The notes under the pieces: generated by a model
What the model was told of the DNA's origin: nothing
Seen by the model: only the letters and a program-made list of their open reading frames with translations
The model's database searches: none
Source: Lachnospiraceae bacterium
Lineage (GTDB): Bacteria > Bacillota > Clostridia > Lachnospirales > Lachnospiraceae
Length of the DNA stretch: 64,000 nt
Direction of reading: 5' to 3'
NCBI GenBank assembly: GCA_910576125.1
Contig: CAJTHM010000025.1
Location: forward strand, 1-64,000
Translations under genes and position numbers: made by a program
Part shown: positions 35,391-44,227 of the stretch, piece after piece
Layout: each line of letters opens with the position of its first letter
How positions within the stretch are numbered: the first letter of the stretch is position 1

Positions 35391-35975
35391 CTACATCATC
35401 CCGCCGATGAAGATTTCCAGGCCGATAGCAATCAGGATGATGCCGCCGAAGATTTGGGCCTTATTGGAAAGCCGCGTCCCGAACCTCTCCCCTATGGCCA
35501 GCCCGGCCATACATATCCCAAAGGTGACCGCCGAGATAATCAGCGCGGCCGCCAGCGCCATCAGCCAGCCGTATTCCGCAATGGTAAAGCCCACGGACAG
35601 GGCGTCGATAGAAGTGGCGACACCCTGCACCAGCAGCGCCCCGATGCCCAGGCCTGGCTTCCCCTGACCGGACTCTCCGTTCCTGATGCCCTCCACCAGC
35701 ATCTTCCCGCCGATGAATCCCAGGAGCAGCAGCGCAATCCACGGAATGCATCTTTCAAACATTTTGAAATACTGCACCACTGTCCGGACGCAAATCCACC
35801 CGATCATGGGCATCAGCGCCTGGAATCCGGCGAACACACCGGCTATGCCGCACATTTTGCCTCTCTTCATGTCCGGCTCGTTCAGGCCGTTGGCCATGGA
35901 CACCGAAAAAGCATCCATGGCAAGCCCCACCCCAAGCAGCACGCTGTTGAAAAAGAAAACAAACCCCCACTCCAT
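35391..35975 (-). CDS. mntP: manganese efflux pump MntP
   Basis: 194 residues, six membrane helices in two homologous halves. Visible motifs are GLAMDAFSVSMANG in helix one and GVATSIDALSVGF in the second half, each with the Asp needed for Mn2+ transport in MntP, and a C-terminal IFGGIILIAIGLEIFI helix. AGGGAGGG precedes the ATG. No yybP-ykoY manganese riboswitch could be recognised in the ~150 bp upstream. It exports Mn2+ to avoid toxicity, and could also act on other divalent cations. Confidence 0.92.
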   Translation of the reverse strand: MEWGFVFFFNSVLLGVGLAMDAFSVSMANGLNEPDMKRGKMCGIAGVFAGFQALMPMIGWICVRTVVQYFKMFERCIPWIALLLLGFIGGKMLVEGIRNGESGQGKPGLGIGALLVQGVATSIDALSVGFTIAEYGWLMALAAALIISAVTFGICMAGLAIGERFGTRLSNKAQIFGGIILIAIGLEIFIGGMM

Positions 35976-36346
35976 TTTTTATCCCTCCCTGCTCCTTTCG
36001 GCGGCTGTCGGCGCAGCCGAAAAGCTCTGCCCCGACCCCGGCTCTCTTCAAAGCAAAATTTCTCCTCACTGTATCACTTTTCGACAGGAAAGTCAACTGT
36101 TTGCCGTCATTTTGGAAAAAACCGGCCCCGACAAGCAGACTGTGGTCTCCTCTCTGCATTTTCGGATGGTATTCCAGGTTCAGACAAAGCCTCGCATGGA
36201 AGTCAGCTTTTCCATCTGATAGGCCAGGACAGACACTGCTTTCTTTCCCTGAAAAGGAATACTGCGTGGTCGCCGGAGGAAGTTATGGTTTTACATAAGG
36301 TAAGCTTTTTTAGTATTGGATACTTCAGAATTGATGCGCAGACATT
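35976..36346. other. intergenic region without recognised gene
   Basis: Between mntP and the MATE gene. Short ORFs are present on both strands but none has a ribosome site, family resemblance or coherent length. No strong terminator was seen. Confidence 0.5.
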
Positions 36347-37705
36347 TCACTGTGGATTGGCCGGACGCGCTGCATCGATTTTCCTGACGACAGAGCGATA
36401 CAGGGCTGCCGCAGCCGCAGCCGTAAGGGCTTCCGCAATCCAAAAGGCATGCCAGACTCCCGCCACGCCGAAAATACGGCTCAGAATCCATGCCGCCGGC
36501 AATATGACCGCCACATATCTAAGCAGCGAAATGACAAAGGACATCCCGCCGAATCCAAGTCCCTCCAGCGTCCCGCACACCACCACGGATACGGCGGACA
36601 CCATGAATCCGGCGCAGATGATGCGCAATGCAGACGCTCCCGCGCTGATTGTATCCCCATTGGACGAAAACATGCTGATCAGGTTCTGCGGAATCAGCAG
36701 GCAGAGGGCCGTCCCCAGGACCATCACCAGAAACGCCGAACCAAGCGCCGTCCTGAAAATCCCCCGGACACGCCCCATGAGACCGGCGCCATAATTGTAC
36801 GCCACCAGAGGGCGGATTCCCTGGACAATTCCATTGGCCGTGAGATAGATAAAGGTCTGAAGCTTATAATAGACCCCCAGAATCAGGATATCCGTCTGGG
36901 AAAAAGCCGCCAGAATGGAGTTCAGTACCGTAATCAAAAGCGAAGGGAGCGCCTGGTTCAGAACCGCCGGTATGCCGATGCCATAAAGCCTCCCCGCAAG
37001 CCTGCGGCAGCGCCATCCCTCCGCCAGGGAGAGGTGCAGGCACAGCAGGCCTTTCGCCTGGGCAATGAGATAACAGGCGAGTGACACCGCCTGCCCGATG
37101 ACCGTGGCTGTGGCGGCACCATGAATGCCCATGGCCGGGCAGGGCCCCAGCCCGAAAATCATGATTGGATCCAGAATGATATTTGTGACGCAGCCTGCAA
37201 TCATGCTGAACATGGTGATGCGGACACGTCCGATGGCCTGAAAAAGTTTTTCATAAATCAGGCCGATCTGGCCCACGAACAGGAAGCCGAAGACAATGCG
37301 GGCATATTGGATTCCATAGGTGAGAATTTCCCTGTTTTCGGTAAAGCTCCTGAGAAAAGGCACCGCCGCAGCAAACAGGAGCGCTGTCAGGACAACGGAA
37401 TGCGCAATGGACAAAAGCAGGCTCAGAGATGCCGCTCCATCCGCTTTTTTCTGGTTTTCCTCCCCCAGAAAGAAAGCCGTCACCGCATTGGCCCCCACGC
37501 CAAACCCGATGCTGACCGCGGCGGCTATATTCTGCAGCGGAAAGACCAGTGAAATCGCGGTCATGGCGTCCTCGCTGATTTTCGCTATGAAGAAACTGTC
37601 CACTATATTGTACAGCGCATTGATGAGCATCGACAATACCATCGGCACTGCCATGGACATCACCAAGGGCAGGATTTTTTTCGTTTTCATGTAAGTCTGA
37701 TCCAT
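36347..37705 (-). CDS. MATE family efflux transporter
   Basis: 452 residues with twelve helices; the opening VPMVLSMLINALYNIVDSFFIAKISEDAMTAISLVFPLQ is typical of the DinF/NorM-like MATE group in Clostridia, and the second half has VAYNYGAGLMGRVR. The ATG at 37705 (MDQTYMK) is chosen for GGAGG 8 nt upstream. A strong hairpin with a T run ends 26 bp before the start; it either terminates the upstream pseudogene transcript or attenuates this gene. Substrate unknown. Confidence 0.88.
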   Translation of the reverse strand: MDQTYMKTKKILPLVMSMAVPMVLSMLINALYNIVDSFFIAKISEDAMTAISLVFPLQNIAAAVSIGFGVGANAVTAFFLGEENQKKADGAASLSLLLSIAHSVVLTALLFAAAVPFLRSFTENREILTYGIQYARIVFGFLFVGQIGLIYEKLFQAIGRVRITMFSMIAGCVTNIILDPIMIFGLGPCPAMGIHGAATATVIGQAVSLACYLIAQAKGLLCLHLSLAEGWRCRRLAGRLYGIGIPAVLNQALPSLLITVLNSILAAFSQTDILILGVYYKLQTFIYLTANGIVQGIRPLVAYNYGAGLMGRVRGIFRTALGSAFLVMVLGTALCLLIPQNLISMFSSNGDTISAGASALRIICAGFMVSAVSVVVCGTLEGLGFGGMSFVISLLRYVAVILPAAWILSRIFGVAGVWHAFWIAEALTAAAAAALYRSVVRKIDAARPANPQ

Positions 37706-37730
37706 ACGTCGCACCTCCGCAGTAACTCAT

Positions 37731-37782
37731 AAAAAACGCCACAGAGCCCGCAGGATTGTCATCCCTGCAGGACTCTGTGGCG
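37731..37782 (-). terminator. intrinsic terminator between the exported-protein pseudogene and the MATE gene
   Basis: CGCCACAGAG (37737-37746) pairs with CTCTGTGGCG (37773-37782), with a further CCTGCAGG-rich pairing inside. Runs of six A/T flank both sides, so it can act on either strand. Since both neighbouring genes run leftward, it may also attenuate the MATE gene. Confidence 0.8.
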
Positions 37783-37849
37783 AAAAAAGATTGCTCTGAA
37801 AAATCCACTTCCCGGCATTAGCCAGGTTTTAGTTATTTAACAGTATTTC

Positions 37850-39341
37850 TCACATCCATATCCTATTATATTTGCCCTTAAGCGAAATGTCAAATATTAT
37901 TCCATTATTTTTTTCCCCCTGCACAGTTACTAATATCCTGGTTATAGGTGTCTGACCTGAAAGTTTCTCTGCATAATTTTCCGCCTGCTCATATGGAAGA
38001 TATATCCCATCGGCCGGCGACGATAAAATTCCGGCTATCAGACAGGATTCCCAATCTTCTAATTCATCATTGCTTTCTATTTTATCAATATCAACCAGGC
38101 AATATTGCCAGTCTATTTCCTGATAGCGATCCAAAAGCCCTTTTTGCTTTTTTCTGAAATCTTATGTCCATTCACATCTTCCATCATCGCTATGCTGTTT
38201 TCTCCCAAAATCAATACAGGCGTATTTCCTACCTGCACTTCATTTGATTCTTTTACTGTCATAATCAATTCTGTCAAATCCACCCCCTGCAAAGAGATTT
38301 CCATTGTATAACCTTCCGCACGGATCTTTGCCGGAATTTCTATGACAGGCGTAACAGAACGGATACCGGGAATCCGTCCTGCTTCTTCTAAAAATTCTTC
38401 ATGACCAACTATAATAATGACGAAAACCGATATCTGCCAGGAATTTGTTTCCGCTTCCTCATTCACGGTGAGCGACAAAATCTGTGCCTTTTTAATCTCT
38501 GTCCGGAAATCCCGCTCTATCTCATAAGTCTTTCCCTTTGCATCCTCATATTTTAGGGTGATTGTTCCCTTCACCTCTCCATACTTTTCTTCATCACTTT
38601 TCCCCACGTCTGTACCAATCTCCGTCATTGTCCGTGTTCCTACATAAATGCGCATGGTTCCGGGCCTTTCCGTACCTGCCTCCATATTTCCAATAAATAT
38701 GTCTTCCATTGGAAATAATCCGGTTCCCGATAAGCTGATCCGCACATTATATACACCGGTACGGCTAAGATTCAGCGCCTTAACGCAAAGTTCCTGCGTT
38801 TCAGAAGCATATACAAACGGCGGTATCTCTGCCGCATCCAGTTCCATTTTTATCGGGTAAGCCACAGACAGATTGGCTGTCTCCTGTCCGCTGATTCCCA
38901 TTCCCTCTTTATCCTCATAATTAAAATCAAAAGTCAATGGAATCACGCCGCTTTCCGCATCCGCTGCCACCGCTGCCTCAGTTTGCAGTTCTATTTTTTT
39001 TCCGGCCCCGATTTCACATTATACATAGCCTGTGATTTGCTGCAGTTTTTAAAAACAGCCGCCATCTGCTCCTGACTGCCCGCTTCTAATTCTTTACCTG
39101 ATAAATTATAGCTTTCTAATAATATTTGAGGCAATCGGGTAATCGGTTGTTCCGCAATAGATAAAACTACCCCTTCTTTCCCGACTATGACTGTTCCTTT
39201 TTCATCCTCGTATTCCAATTCAAACCCTAACGGAATCATACCGCTTTCTGCTTTTGACGCTACTTTAAGATTACCTTCTATATGAATCACTTCTCCAGGG
39301 CCAATTTGAGCAAAGTGAAACGACCCTGGTATCAGCTGCAA
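37850..39341 (-). pseudogene. exported S-layer-like (COG1361-type) protein with C-terminal membrane/core domain, two frameshifts
   Basis: Three consecutive frames make one protein. 39341-38991 reads repeat-like domain one (FAQIGPGEVIHIEGNLKVASKAESGMIPL). At an A7 run (~38993-39001) the frame changes, and 38970-38113 reads a second similar domain (IELQTEAAVAADAESGVIPL, GTGLFPMEDIFIGNMEAG), a membrane helix (ISVFVIIIVG) and a MacB-core-like part (IPGIRSVTPVIEIPAKIRAEGYTMEISLQGVDL). Near 38130 it changes again, and 38134-37850 finishes with ESCLIAGILSSPADGIYLPYEQAE. The N-terminal start and signal peptide are missing. A damaged ABC-permease-associated envelope protein is the best reading. Confidence 0.7.
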
Positions 39342-39372
39342 AACAGAGCCTGTAGAAACAGCTAGCGAGCAT

Positions 39373-39759
39373 ATGGGAGAAGAATTTACCCTCTTTCTGC
39401 CAATGTCAAAACAGAGTAGACTTTGTGACTATTTGGACGAGGCCGGGGAACCCATATATGAATTTAGCTGTTTTGTTGAGTCTAATGTTGCTTACTCTAT
39501 CGACAATCCGAAACTGGTATCGGTAACAGAGAGAGATAAGGCGCTGCTGACCTATAAAGAAGAAATGCAGAATTACTTGAATGGACTAAGCGAAACTGAA
39601 ATAACAGACGGTGATGTCAAAACAATGCTCATAGATAAGTCTGCTGAACTTGCAAATAGCTTGTCTACCGAAAATATGAAACTATCACCTTGTGAAATTT
39701 ATATGCTTGATATCAACGACGCAGGAACAGAAATTCCCGCCTTCCAAGCGATTTTCTGA
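39373..39759 (+). CDS. hypothetical protein, possible C-terminal fragment
   Basis: 128 residues, acidic, no signal peptide or membrane helix, containing DEAGEPIYEFSCFVESN and NYLNGLSETEITDGDVKTMLIDKSAELANSLS. The frame is open upstream to 39319 without a better start, and GGGAGAAG lies after, not before, the ATG, so the gene may be the 3' part of something larger. A terminator hairpin follows at 39780-39817. It is transcribed opposite to its neighbours. Family not recognised. Confidence 0.45.
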   Translation: MGEEFTLFLPMSKQSRLCDYLDEAGEPIYEFSCFVESNVAYSIDNPKLVSVTERDKALLTYKEEMQNYLNGLSETEITDGDVKTMLIDKSAELANSLSTENMKLSPCEIYMLDINDAGTEIPAFQAIF

Positions 39760-39779
39760 AGTCTGCCTGCGGAAACGGC

Positions 39780-39817
39780 AGACCGCCGCATATGACACTG
39801 CGCCATAGCGGCGGTCT
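39780..39817 (+). terminator. GC-rich hairpin terminator, copy of a hairpin near 52.7 kb
   Basis: AGACCGCCGC (39780-39789) pairs with GCGGCGGTCT (39808-39817), followed by TTTAC. A very similar hairpin, with the same ACCGCCGCATATG and CATAGCGGCGGT arms, lies at 52696-52729. Confidence 0.65.
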
Positions 39818-39856
39818 TTACATGATTAGTGGCATTTCATCATAAGAATCGTAATC

Positions 39857-40048
39857 CTATTTGTCAGTCGGCACATTTGCCATTCTCAGGCATTGAACCA
39901 TTTTTATCCATTCAATATCCGAATCCGAATACTGCATGTATTTCTGGCTTGTCCGGGCAATCTGCGGCAATAGCTGTTCCTTTTCATAATACCTTAATGC
40001 TGCTGTCGATAATCCTGTCATTTCTGCTGCTTCTTTTGCTGAGTACAT
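39857..40048 (-). pseudogene. MerR family regulator, N-terminal fragment
   Basis: 63 residues from the ATG at 40048 (MYSAKEAAEMTG), preceded by AAAGGTGG at 5 nt. The winged HTH of MerR is complete (SAKEAAEMTGLSTAALRYYEKEQLLPQIART and YSDSDIEWIKMVQCLRMAN), but the protein stops after VPTDK, just before the dimerisation helix; family members are 110-150 residues. Expression signals are intact, so a truncated DNA-binding peptide could still be made. Confidence 0.7.
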
Positions 40049-40131
40049 ATAATCCACCTTTCCCTGTTCTCATAAACTATGAAGTGCGCTTCAAGTCAAC
40101 AGCAATATTATGATATGCTTCCTCTTTCTGG

Positions 40132-41667
40132 TTAACTCCGTTTTTCTATATCAATTATCCGTTGCGCCCATTCCCTGTAAAAATTTTCCTCATGGGAAAC
40201 AAGGAGAACCGTACCGGCGAATTCCGCCAATGCAGCTTTCAGCATCTCTTTTGCCTGAATATCCAAATGGTTCGTCGGCTCGTCCAGTATCAAAAAATTA
40301 CACGGCTTTAGCGTCAGCATACACATCTTTACTTTAGCCTGCTCACCGCCGCTTAGCGTTCCAACAGGCTGCATGGCATGTTTACTTGAAATGCCGCACA
40401 GGGCAAGGGCTTTGCGGACTTCCTTCATTACCATATCAGGATAGCTGTCTGAAACAATCTGTATAGGAGTCCTTGCTGTATCTTCCCATATCAAATCCTG
40501 TTCAAAATATCCTATTGTAACCTGATCCGAAAATATGTAATGTCCATGCATGGATGGGATCTGTCCTACCAGTGTTTTCAATAAAGTGGATTTCCCAACC
40601 CCATTGAAACCCGTTATCACTACTTTCTGTCCGCCCTTTATTGTAAAATCGACCTCAGATAAAACCGGATGATAATAACCTACCGATAAGTCCTTTACTA
40701 AAAGGTGTTCTGTATTTGTGAACGATACTTCCGGGAAACGGAAATAAGGCGTTATCTCTTTTCGATCCAATGCCTCCATCTTCTCCATTCGCTCAAGTTG
40801 TTTTCTGCGTCCTCTGGCCATTTTAGATTTTCTTCCGGCAATATTTTTACGGATGAATTCCTCTGTCTTCTGAATCTCCTTCTGTTGGATCGAATACCGA
40901 TGCACATAATCTTCCCTCAGAAGCGTTTTCTTTCTTAGAAATTCAGAATACGTCCCATAATACTTTGTGATACTGCCATTGTCGATATCACATATCCGGT
41001 CTGCGATTTTCTCCAGAAATGCGTAGTCATGCGATACTACCATAAATGCATTATCCAAGCCTGACAAGTAATCCGAAAGCCATGTAATATGTTCTTTATC
41101 TAAAAAATTGGTTGGCTCATCAAGCAAGAGAACATCTGGTTTCTCAAGAAGTAATTTTGCCAGTATCACTTTTGCTCTTTGGCCGCCGCTCATTTTATCA
41201 ATCGGTCTGTCCAGCCCTATTGCCAGCAACCCCAAGCCATTAGCCACTTGTTCAATCTGTGTATCAATCGAATAGAAATCATGGATTTCGAGCTGCTCCT
41301 GATGCTTCGCCGCGAGGCTAAGATACTCCATATTTCCCATAGCTGCCCTTTCATAAGCCATTGTCATTTCTCTTTCAAGTTGGTATAGCCTTGAAAATGC
41401 TGATTTCAAAAAAGACTGCATTGTCAAGTTCTTTTCTATCTCTGCATATTGATCGAGGTATCCGACTGATATATTCGGCTGCCAGACAACACGGCCGGCA
41501 TCCGGCATAATCTGTTCTGTACAAATTTTGATCAATGTACTTTTTCCAGTTCCATTTTGTCCCACAACTCCAATATGCTCACCTCTATTCAATGAAAAAC
41601 CCGCATTTTTATAAAGCAGATTTTCTCCAAAAGAATGAGTCAAGCCTTCAATATCCAATAAACTCAT
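40132..41667 (-). CDS. ABC-F family ATPase, probable ribosomal protection/antibiotic resistance type
   Basis: 511 residues from the ATG at 41667 (MSLLDIEGLTHSFG). Two ATPase domains: Walker A GQNGTGKST (~38) and GFNGVGKST (~354), signatures MSGGQRAK and LSGGEQAK, and Walker B LLLDEPTNFLD and LILDEPTNHLD. The inter-domain linker (about 215-300) is Lys/Arg rich (IAGRKSKMARGRRKQLERMEKMEALDRKEI), as in ABC-F factors that enter the ribosomal E site. No membrane segment. The ~370-nt leader with an upstream ORF and an intrinsic terminator indicates drug-inducible attenuation, as for vmlR/msr-type genes. The antibiotic class cannot be told. Confidence 0.85.
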   Translation of the reverse strand: MSLLDIEGLTHSFGENLLYKNAGFSLNRGEHIGVVGQNGTGKSTLIKICTEQIMPDAGRVVWQPNISVGYLDQYAEIEKNLTMQSFLKSAFSRLYQLEREMTMAYERAAMGNMEYLSLAAKHQEQLEIHDFYSIDTQIEQVANGLGLLAIGLDRPIDKMSGGQRAKVILAKLLLEKPDVLLLDEPTNFLDKEHITWLSDYLSGLDNAFMVVSHDYAFLEKIADRICDIDNGSITKYYGTYSEFLRKKTLLREDYVHRYSIQQKEIQKTEEFIRKNIAGRKSKMARGRRKQLERMEKMEALDRKEITPYFRFPEVSFTNTEHLLVKDLSVGYYHPVLSEVDFTIKGGQKVVITGFNGVGKSTLLKTLVGQIPSMHGHYIFSDQVTIGYFEQDLIWEDTARTPIQIVSDSYPDMVMKEVRKALALCGISSKHAMQPVGTLSGGEQAKVKMCMLTLKPCNFLILDEPTNHLDIQAKEMLKAALAEFAGTVLLVSHEENFYREWAQRIIDIEKRS

Positions 41668-41718
41668 GTGAATCACATTCCTTTCATTTTTCGTAATATA
41701 CTGCCAAAAATACAAAAA

Positions 41719-41757
41719 GCAGAAAGCACCTGTACACATCCGTGTACTGCCTTCTGC
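41719..41757 (-). terminator. leader terminator (attenuator) of the ABC-F gene
   Basis: GCAGAA...TACAC (from 41757 down) pairs with GTGTA...TTCTGC, and on the minus strand is followed by TTTTTGTATTTTT. It ends ~50 nt before the ABC-F start. A second short ORF (MQIERKKGYGQC, 41836-41777) runs up to the hairpin and could modulate it. Confidence 0.75.
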
Positions 41758-41913
41758 CTCTATGGTTCCATGCCCCCTATGGCAAAAGGCTACAGACAAA
41801 ACATTGTCCATAGCCTTTCTTACGCTCAATCTGCATACGGAAAATAAACAATAAACATACTGGCATACAGTATCTCTATTGTTTCATTTCCCGATGAAAT
41901 CCAAATGCGTTAT

Positions 41914-42003
41914 CTATACGCTATACTCTGCACAATGTTTCATCGGAATGGATTGTACAGAGTCCAGTTTCCTCTTAGGTTGGTTCGTCAAATAGAAATT
42001 CAT
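41914..42003 (-). CDS. leader peptide of the ABC-F gene
   Basis: 29 codons starting MNFYLTNQPKRK, with a very strong AAGGAAGGGG ribosome site 7 nt upstream and a start only ~35 nt after the predicted transcription start. Codons 20-22 carry CCGATGAAA, which can pair with TTTCATCGG ~45 nt downstream; that TTTCAT can alternatively pair with ATGAAA just beyond. Ribosome stalling in the leader would thus switch the RNA fold before the terminator. Function inferred from layout. Confidence 0.6.
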   Translation of the reverse strand: MNFYLTNQPKRKLDSVQSIPMKHCAEYSV

Positions 42004-42043
42004 GCCACTTCCCCTTCCTTTGGTGAATAACTTCACCTCAGTC

Positions 42044-42072
42044 ATAATACTATAATTGTGTTGATATGTCAA
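42044..42072 (-). promoter_or_regulatory. promoter of the ABC-F gene
   Basis: On the minus strand TTGACA (42072-42067), 17 bp, TATTAT (42049-42044). It gives a ~370-nt leader before the ABC-F start. Confidence 0.75.
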
Positions 42073-42263
42073 TCTTCAATTTTTCAAATCCTATTTCCCA
42101 ATGGCAATTCCAAAACCCTTATCTTTTTCATAAACAGGCTCATCAAAACAAAAAACAGCGTATTCTTAATCCTGTCTTTATGCGTAATGATACCTGTCCT
42201 TGTTACGATTATAGCAGGAATTTCTATTCTTCTTTTCATCTATCTTGCGGTTTTAGTGATTTT

Positions 42264-42425
42264 AAAGCCTGAAATGGTTTCTGTACGTTGGGGCCGAGGT
42301 TTCCCACACCTTCCCTCAGCCCTCTTGAACCTCACGGCGAGAACCTTGGTGTTCAGCCATATCCTTCCCACTGCCGGGCGGATTCGGGACTTTCACCCGT
42401 TAGAACGCGCGCCCGCCGGGCGCAC
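42264..42425 (-). mobile_element. 5' fragment of a group II intron
   Basis: Read on the minus strand, the sequence starts GTGCGCCCGGC at 42425, the group II 5' splice-site form (GUGYG), then continues with domain-I-like blocks ACGGGTGAAAGTCCCGAA, CCCGGCAGTGGGAAGG, CCGTGAGGTTC and finally ACGTACAGAAACC. These blocks occur in this order in bacterial group II introns. The element breaks off near 42264; the rest of domain I, the reverse transcriptase and domains V-VI are missing. The 5' end abuts an intrinsic terminator (42431-42458), the insertion preference of class C introns. Confidence 0.65.
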
Positions 42426-42430
42426 ATGAA

Positions 42431-42458
42431 AAACAGCCGAAACCATTTCCGGCTGTTT
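42431..42458 (-). terminator. intrinsic terminator at the intron insertion site
   Basis: AAACAGCCG (42431-42439) pairs with CGGCTGTTT (42450-42458). On the minus strand the T run is followed after two bases by the intron 5' end. Confidence 0.75.
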
Positions 42459-42518
42459 CTTATGGTGCGATATTTGTTACGGCCGTCCTTTGAGAGAACC
42501 TCTATTTCCCCAGCCTGC

Positions 42519-42650
42519 CTACAGTCGGATATCTATAGGAACATAGGCATACTTTTTCAATGCCTCCTGGACTTCATCTCTGTCGTCATTCGTTATATAA
42601 AACCATCCCCTCTGTCATTCCATCTCTCTGAACGTGACGGCCGTTCCCCC
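42519..42650 (-). pseudogene. gene-end fragment sharing ~50 bp with the flavoprotein remnant at 55.87 kb
   Basis: The minus strand reads TAVTFREME, a TGA, then in the same frame QRGWFYITNDDRDEVQEALKKYAYVPIDIRL to a stop at 42519. The block TFREME-stop-QRGWFYIT recurs at ~55843-55893 as TFKEME-stop-QRRWFYIT, about 90% identical at DNA level over 51 bp. The parent gene is not recognised. It follows the 201-residue hypothetical gene. Confidence 0.5.
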
Positions 42651-42721
42651 GACAAGGCTCCACTGGCGCTGCATATAAGATTTCAGATTTTCCGTGCTTT
42701 GCCTGTAGGCTCTGAAAGTCA

Positions 42722-43327
42722 CTATGCTTTTGCGTCAAAACTATTCTGCGGATTTTCCACATTCACTGCTTCTTCACCCGCCAGAGGAATGCCTCTCTTT
42801 GCGTTTCCCCATGCCTCATTATAAATCATGCACATTTCCGTCTGTCTGGAAGCCTCCGCATTGGTGGTATACATCGTCCACCCATTATTGGAATAAGTCG
42901 CCACCATCTCCCCGTTCTTATCGTAAAACTCTATGTAATCGCTGTTTCCTGACGGCAGTTTCTGATATTTCACTTTCCCTTCCAGCAGCGTCGCCACAAA
43001 ATCTATGGGCTTAAGCACATTCTGCCTGTTTTTAGAAACAGCTTTCAGACCGGAAGTGATGATTCCCTTTCTGTCCGGGGACACTTCCGATGTGTAGCTT
43101 TTCATCAGCCTGTTAAACCCTTCGGATTTGTTCTGGAACTGCCCTTTTGCAAAATCCTCATATGCCTGTTCCCTGATCTGCTTCCGGTATTCCTCATCAC
43201 TGATGCCGCTTCTCTTCCTGGAGAAAACATATTTATCATTAAAGTCGGGCAGATGGATACCGCCTATGCTTCCTGTCCCTGAAAAATATCTGTTCTGCAA
43301 TGAGCCATTGGACGAACTGACCTGCAT
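42722..43327 (-). CDS. hypothetical protein, 201 residues
   Basis: Soluble, basic protein with no signal peptide or membrane helix. It starts MQVSSSNGSLQNRYF with GGGGAGGG before the ATG and contains RSGISDEEYRKQIREQAYEDFAKGQFQNKSEG and a beta-rich C-terminal part (SDYIEFYDKNGEMVATYSNNGWTMYTTNAE). Coding quality is good and the start is well supported. I do not recognise the family. It is flanked by decayed sequence on both sides. Confidence 0.65.
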   Translation of the reverse strand: MQVSSSNGSLQNRYFSGTGSIGGIHLPDFNDKYVFSRKRSGISDEEYRKQIREQAYEDFAKGQFQNKSEGFNRLMKSYTSEVSPDRKGIITSGLKAVSKNRQNVLKPIDFVATLLEGKVKYQKLPSGNSDYIEFYDKNGEMVATYSNNGWTMYTTNAEASRQTEMCMIYNEAWGNAKRGIPLAGEEAVNVENPQNSFDAKA

Positions 43328-43464
43328 TATTTCACCCTCCCCTGTAAATTTCCTAATCTATCCAACATTTCATACATCCTGCTATTCCCAAAAGTAAAAT
43401 TCTGTAAAACAATTGCCATACATTTTTCTTCCCTATCCACCATAATTCTGGGCAAATGCTTTAT

Positions 43465-43641
43465 TCAGCCAAACAGTGAGTCTCCATCCGCTACAATGAC
43501 ATCTGTGACTGCCAACGCATTTGTCTTCCTGTTCTGTATTCTGCTTTCCGGAAAACTCCCAAAGAAACACTGCGGGCAGTATCCCTGGAACATGGCAGAA
43601 AACACTTCCAGCAGGCCGCTCACCACGTTTCTGCCGTCACT
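43465..43641 (-). pseudogene. C-terminal gene fragment abutting element B1
   Basis: The minus-strand frame runs from the edge of element B1 to a TGA at 43465-43467 and reads GLLEVFSAMFQGYCPQCFFG then ESRIQNRKTNALAVTDVIVADGDSLFG. It looks like real protein sequence with no start, cut exactly at the repeat, so B1 insertion or recombination through it removed the 5' part. Family not recognised. The stretch 43328-43464 shows nothing else. Confidence 0.45.
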
Positions 43642-43743
43642 TATACTGCATAACGCTGAATACTGCCTAATGTAATCATGCGATTGAACCAGTCAGCGTT
43701 ATGCAGTCTGGTTTCACGGCAAGTGAAATCGTTAGGCAGTATA
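43642..43743. repeat. palindromic element B1 (family AB), MITE-like
   Basis: 102 bp with ends TATACTGC and GCAGTATA. The first arm is a perfect 12-bp stem GCATAACGCTGA / TCAGCGTTATGC with a 33-nt loop; the second arm is GGTTTCAC / GTGAAATC with loop GGCAA. Its reverse complement matches B2 (59565-59666) at 101 of 102 positions. Confidence 0.92.
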
Positions 43744-43918
43744 ATTTATCGGCAGATTTTCTGTTTTTTTGGGGTGCAGGGAACGAAAAGCTTATAAAAG
43801 CACCTGCCGCAGTACCTGTTCCTTTCATACCAGCGGCTTAAGCGCAGGGCCGTAGCCCCGACAAAGAAAGCCCATTCCGGAAGGACGGGAGGCTTCTGCG
43901 CCCGTCCCCCATATTACC

Positions 43919-43947
43919 TTGAACAGATGGAACGGATATAGTATAAT
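43919..43947 (+). promoter_or_regulatory. promoter of the HxlR-like remnant
   Basis: TTGAAC (43919-43924), 17 bp, TATAAT (43942-43947), followed by AAGGAGGAGC and an ATG at 43970. Expression signals survive although the gene is truncated. Confidence 0.65.
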
Positions 43948-43969
43948 GCTGCCAGAAGGAGGAGCTCAC

Positions 43970-44227
43970 ATGAGCAACCTGAAATCGCCGCTGCCCCAAG
44001 GCGCGGCTATGGTCAGGGTACAGAACATCTTAAGCGGGAAATGGAAGATAACGCTATTAGATGTAAAAACGATAATAGAAACAGGCCGGGAATCAGAAAT
44101 GCGCGACGCTACGCGTCTGATCCCGGCTTGTAAAATCAGGGAGGGAATCGAGATTATGTGCCAGGCTATGGAAGATATGAGAAATCAGACATTGAAAGAG
44201 GGAATGATAAATGTTGCCTTCTGGTAA
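43970..44227 (+). pseudogene. mosaic remnant: HxlR-like N-terminus joined to a nuclease/transposase-like C-terminus
   Basis: The ATG at 43970 reads MSNLKSPLPQG...VQNILSGKWKITLL, the start of an HxlR winged-helix regulator, and loses it after ~30 residues. The frame continues through a GC-rich palindrome (44081-44130: GCCGGGAATCAGA facing TCTGATCCCGGC) into REGIEIMCQAMEDMRNQTLKEGMIN, which resembles the tail of Rpn/PD-(D/E)XK nuclease-type transposase proteins. The product would be an 85-residue chimera. Confidence 0.5.

Noticed and set aside
35976..36100. possible yybP-ykoY manganese riboswitch upstream of mntP
   Set aside because: Expected conserved core sequences could not be found in the leader.
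37715..37850. possible riboswitch before the MATE gene
   Set aside because: The hairpin is better explained as the terminator of the upstream gene; no known aptamer pattern was recognised.
42058..42429. plus-strand ORF with a hydrophobic stretch next to the ABC-F promoter
   Set aside because: Its 3' third runs antisense through the group II intron fragment, and no ribosome site is present.
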